Assembly (NCBI GenBank): GCA_002376965.1
Contig: DFOV01000174.1
Location: 1 to 7,322, forward strand
Source: Gammaproteobacteria bacterium UBA3532
Lineage (GTDB): Bacteria > Pseudomonadota > Gammaproteobacteria > Enterobacterales > UBA3532
Length of the DNA: 7,322 bases
Direction of reading: 5' to 3'
Below, in pieces: positions 5,527-7,322 of this stretch. Within the stretch, counting starts at the first letter, position 1, and each line of letters begins with the position of its first letter. Under the pieces are notes generated by a model that saw nothing but the letters and a program-made list of their open reading frames with translations, did not search any database and was not told where the DNA came from. Both the position numbers and the translations under genes were made by a program.

Positions 5527-7322
5527 ATGGCATCAGAAGCAGATACCAGAGCAAATTACATCGACCCAGCATTAAAGGCTGCACATTGGCAACCGAGCAA
5601 CATCATTCGGGAACACTACTTTACCGATGGTCGTAAGCTTGCAGGTGGTGTCCGTGGTCGTCGTTGTTTCGTTGATTATTTGCTCCACAAAGACAATCGT
5701 TACCTTGCTGTTGTTGAGGCTAAAAAAGAATCTGAGCATCCAACCAAAGGTCTCCAACAAGCCATCGACTATGCCAAAAAGCTACTCGTTCGCTTTGTCT
5801 ATTCAAGTAACGGCAAACAAACCTATGAATTCGACTTAGAAACCGGCAAAGGCGATTACATCGAATTTTACCCAACACCACAAGAGCTTGAAAACCGCTA
5901 CGCGGGAGTTAATTCGGATCTAGGCCAGCAGCTTCGTAATGTACCCTTTCATTTAGAAGGCGCAATGCAGCCGCGTTATTACCAAGAATTAGCGGTACAT
6001 GCAGCTACAGATGCCATTGGTAAAGGTAAGCCACGAGTGTTGTTAACACTGGCTACCGGCACAGGTAAAACGTTTATTGCCTTTCAAATCGTTCATAAGC
6101 TGTTCCAGTCTCGTTGGAACAAAGAATCTCCTGGTACACGCAGACCTCGAATCCTGTTTTTAGCTGATCGTAATATCTTGGCGGATCAAGCCATCAACAC
6201 CTTTAATCCTTATGAAAAAGACCTCATCAAGATAAACGGTGAGGAGGTACGCCAGCGCAATGGTGTGGTTCCTACCAATGCCCATATCTTTTTCGCAATT
6301 TATCAAGCGATTGCAGAGCGAGAAAACATTGATGGTTATTACAAAGCTTACCCACGTGATTTTTTTGACCTCGTGATGATTGACGAGTGTCACCGTGGCA
6401 GTGCCAATGAGGCAGGCTCATGGCGAGCCATACTCGACCATTTTGGAAGTGCGGTGCATGTGGGGTTGACTGCCACACCCAAACGTGAAGCCAACGTCGA
6501 TACCTACGACTACTTTGGCACGCCAGCCTTTGAATACTCATTGAAAGATGGCATCAATGATGGGTTCTTAACACCATACCGTGTCAAACGGGTGCGCACC
6601 AACTTAGATGAGCTGGTGCTAACCAAAGATGACCAAGTGATCGAGGGCGAATCAGATCAAGATGTTTATAAGGTAGAAGAATACGACAAAAAAATTGTTG
6701 TCGATGATCGTACCGAGCTGGTAGCGGAAGCTATTCTGGACAATATCAATCCATTAGAAAAAACCATCGTCTTTTGCGAAAACCAAAATCATGCACTGAC
6801 CATGCGTGACATGATCAATAAACACAAAAAGCTGAAAGATCCACACTACTGTGTTCGCGTTACCAGTGATGAAGGTAAAGTTGGCCGTGAACTTTTGGAA
6901 AAGTTCCAAGATAACGACAAAGACATTCCAACTATTATTACCTCATCGCAAATGTTAACCACGGGGGTAGATGCCCGTAACGTGCGTAACGTAGTGCTTG
7001 ATAGAACAGTCGGTTCAATGGTGGAGTTTAAACAAATTGTTGGTCGCGGAACCCGTGTTTTTGATGGCAAAGACTACTTCACCATTGTCGATTTTCGCGG
7101 TGCAACCAATAAGTTTTACGACAAAGACTGGGATGGTGAGCCAGAAGCGCCAGAACCTGATGGTATTGGAGAGCCGACACCTCCGCCTTACATGCCGGAA
7201 TCACCCAGAGGAACAGATGGCCCAGAGCCTGAACCGGGCGAGCCAAAACCTCGGTTGAAAGTAAAGCTAGGCAAACACCGTGAACTGAAAGTCATTGATG
7301 TACTCGAGTTTAGAGCGGCCAG
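5527..7322 (+). CDS. hsdR: Type I restriction endonuclease subunit R, HsdR (3' end outside window)
   Basis: The frame is open for 598 codons to the right edge. HsdR cuts unmethylated foreign DNA after ATP-driven translocation, in complex with HsdM and HsdS. An N-terminal PD-(D/E)xK nuclease is seen: D50 in CFVDYLL, E64-A-K66 in VVEAKKE, then Q77xxxxY82 in LQQAIDYA, close to the RecB-like QxxxY element of type I R subunits. A superfamily 2 helicase follows: Walker A ATGTGKT (176-182), DECH box (286-289), LTATP (314-318), SSQMLTTGVDARNV (473-486) and QIVGRGTR (503-510). A Pro/Glu-rich linker (about 536-575) leads to the C-terminal region, which is cut off. The early nuclease, spacing and linker suggest the shorter EcoAI/EcoEI-like (type IB) class of about 800 residues, which is a family inference. 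TAA at 5506-5508 closes the frame upstream, leaving ATG 5527 as the best start; only one in-frame TTG competes. All core motifs are intact. Confidence 0.93.
   Translation, partial: MASEADTRANYIDPALKAAHWQPSNIIREHYFTDGRKLAGGVRGRRCFVDYLLHKDNRYLAVVEAKKESEHPTKGLQQAIDYAKKLLVRFVYSSNGKQTYEFDLETGKGDYIEFYPTPQELENRYAGVNSDLGQQLRNVPFHLEGAMQPRYYQELAVHAATDAIGKGKPRVLLTLATGTGKTFIAFQIVHKLFQSRWNKESPGTRRPRILFLADRNILADQAINTFNPYEKDLIKINGEEVRQRNGVVPTNAHIFFAIYQAIAERENIDGYYKAYPRDFFDLVMIDECHRGSANEAGSWRAILDHFGSAVHVGLTATPKREANVDTYDYFGTPAFEYSLKDGINDGFLTPYRVKRVRTNLDELVLTKDDQVIEGESDQDVYKVEEYDKKIVVDDRTELVAEAILDNINPLEKTIVFCENQNHALTMRDMINKHKKLKDPHYCVRVTSDEGKVGRELLEKFQDNDKDIPTIITSSQMLTTGVDARNVRNVVLDRTVGSMVEFKQIVGRGTRVFDGKDYFTIVDFRGATNKFYDKDWDGEPEAPEPDGIGEPTPPPYMPESPRGTDGPEPEPGEPKPRLKVKLGKHRELKVIDVLEFRAA

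Noticed and set aside
6160..7070. Minus-strand open frames of 74-89 codons opposite hsdR
   Set aside because: They overlap the helicase motifs of hsdR on the other strand and show no recognisable domains.
5527..7322. Type III restriction or other SF2 helicase instead of HsdR
   Set aside because: The nuclease motif precedes the helicase and has the RecB-like Q/Y element, as in type I R subunits; type III Res has its nuclease at the C-terminus.

Overview
The window looks like chromosomal DNA from a heterotrophic, probably marine, gammaproteobacterium, with moderate GC judged by eye. The clues are an ArsR/methyltransferase fusion of the SahR type with an AT-rich palindromic operator, and a very large secreted multi-modular GH13 amylase, as found in polysaccharide-degrading Alteromonadales, Cellvibrionales and Oceanospirillales-like bacteria. 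The genus cannot be fixed from the sequence.

Layout: (1) 1-882, minus strand, cut by the left edge: an ArsR-type DNA-binding domain fused to a SAM-dependent methyltransferase fold, resembling the SahR regulator of the S-adenosylmethionine/S-adenosylhomocysteine cycle. A perfect 24-bp palindrome (909-932) sits 26 bp upstream of its start and overlaps both plausible promoters, so it is probably the self-operator. (2) 940-1368, minus: a small GNAT acetyltransferase. (3) 1369-1473: a short gap almost filled by three consecutive inverted repeats. (4) 1474-5091, minus: a 1205-residue secreted alpha-amylase-family enzyme with one N-terminal and three C-terminal starch-binding-like modules plus a CBM26-like module. 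(5) 5092-5526: a divergent regulatory region with promoter-like elements for both flanking genes, a G-rich tract, small inverted repeats and a possible mini-ORF. (6) 5527-7322, plus, cut by the right edge: HsdR, the restriction/translocation subunit of a type I restriction-modification system, with the nuclease and helicase motifs intact.

The genes do not form one pathway. The left part is housekeeping (methyl-cycle regulation, an acetyltransferase), the middle is extracellular starch degradation, and the right edge is the start of a defence locus whose hsdM and hsdS partners, if present, lie outside the window. I see no clearly new system. The most useful observations are the SahR-type palindrome over its promoter, the structured gap between amylase and acetyltransferase, the modular architecture and recent module duplication in the amylase, and the hairpin that would bury the hsdR ribosome-binding site. 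No tRNA, rRNA, CRISPR array or insertion sequence was recognised.
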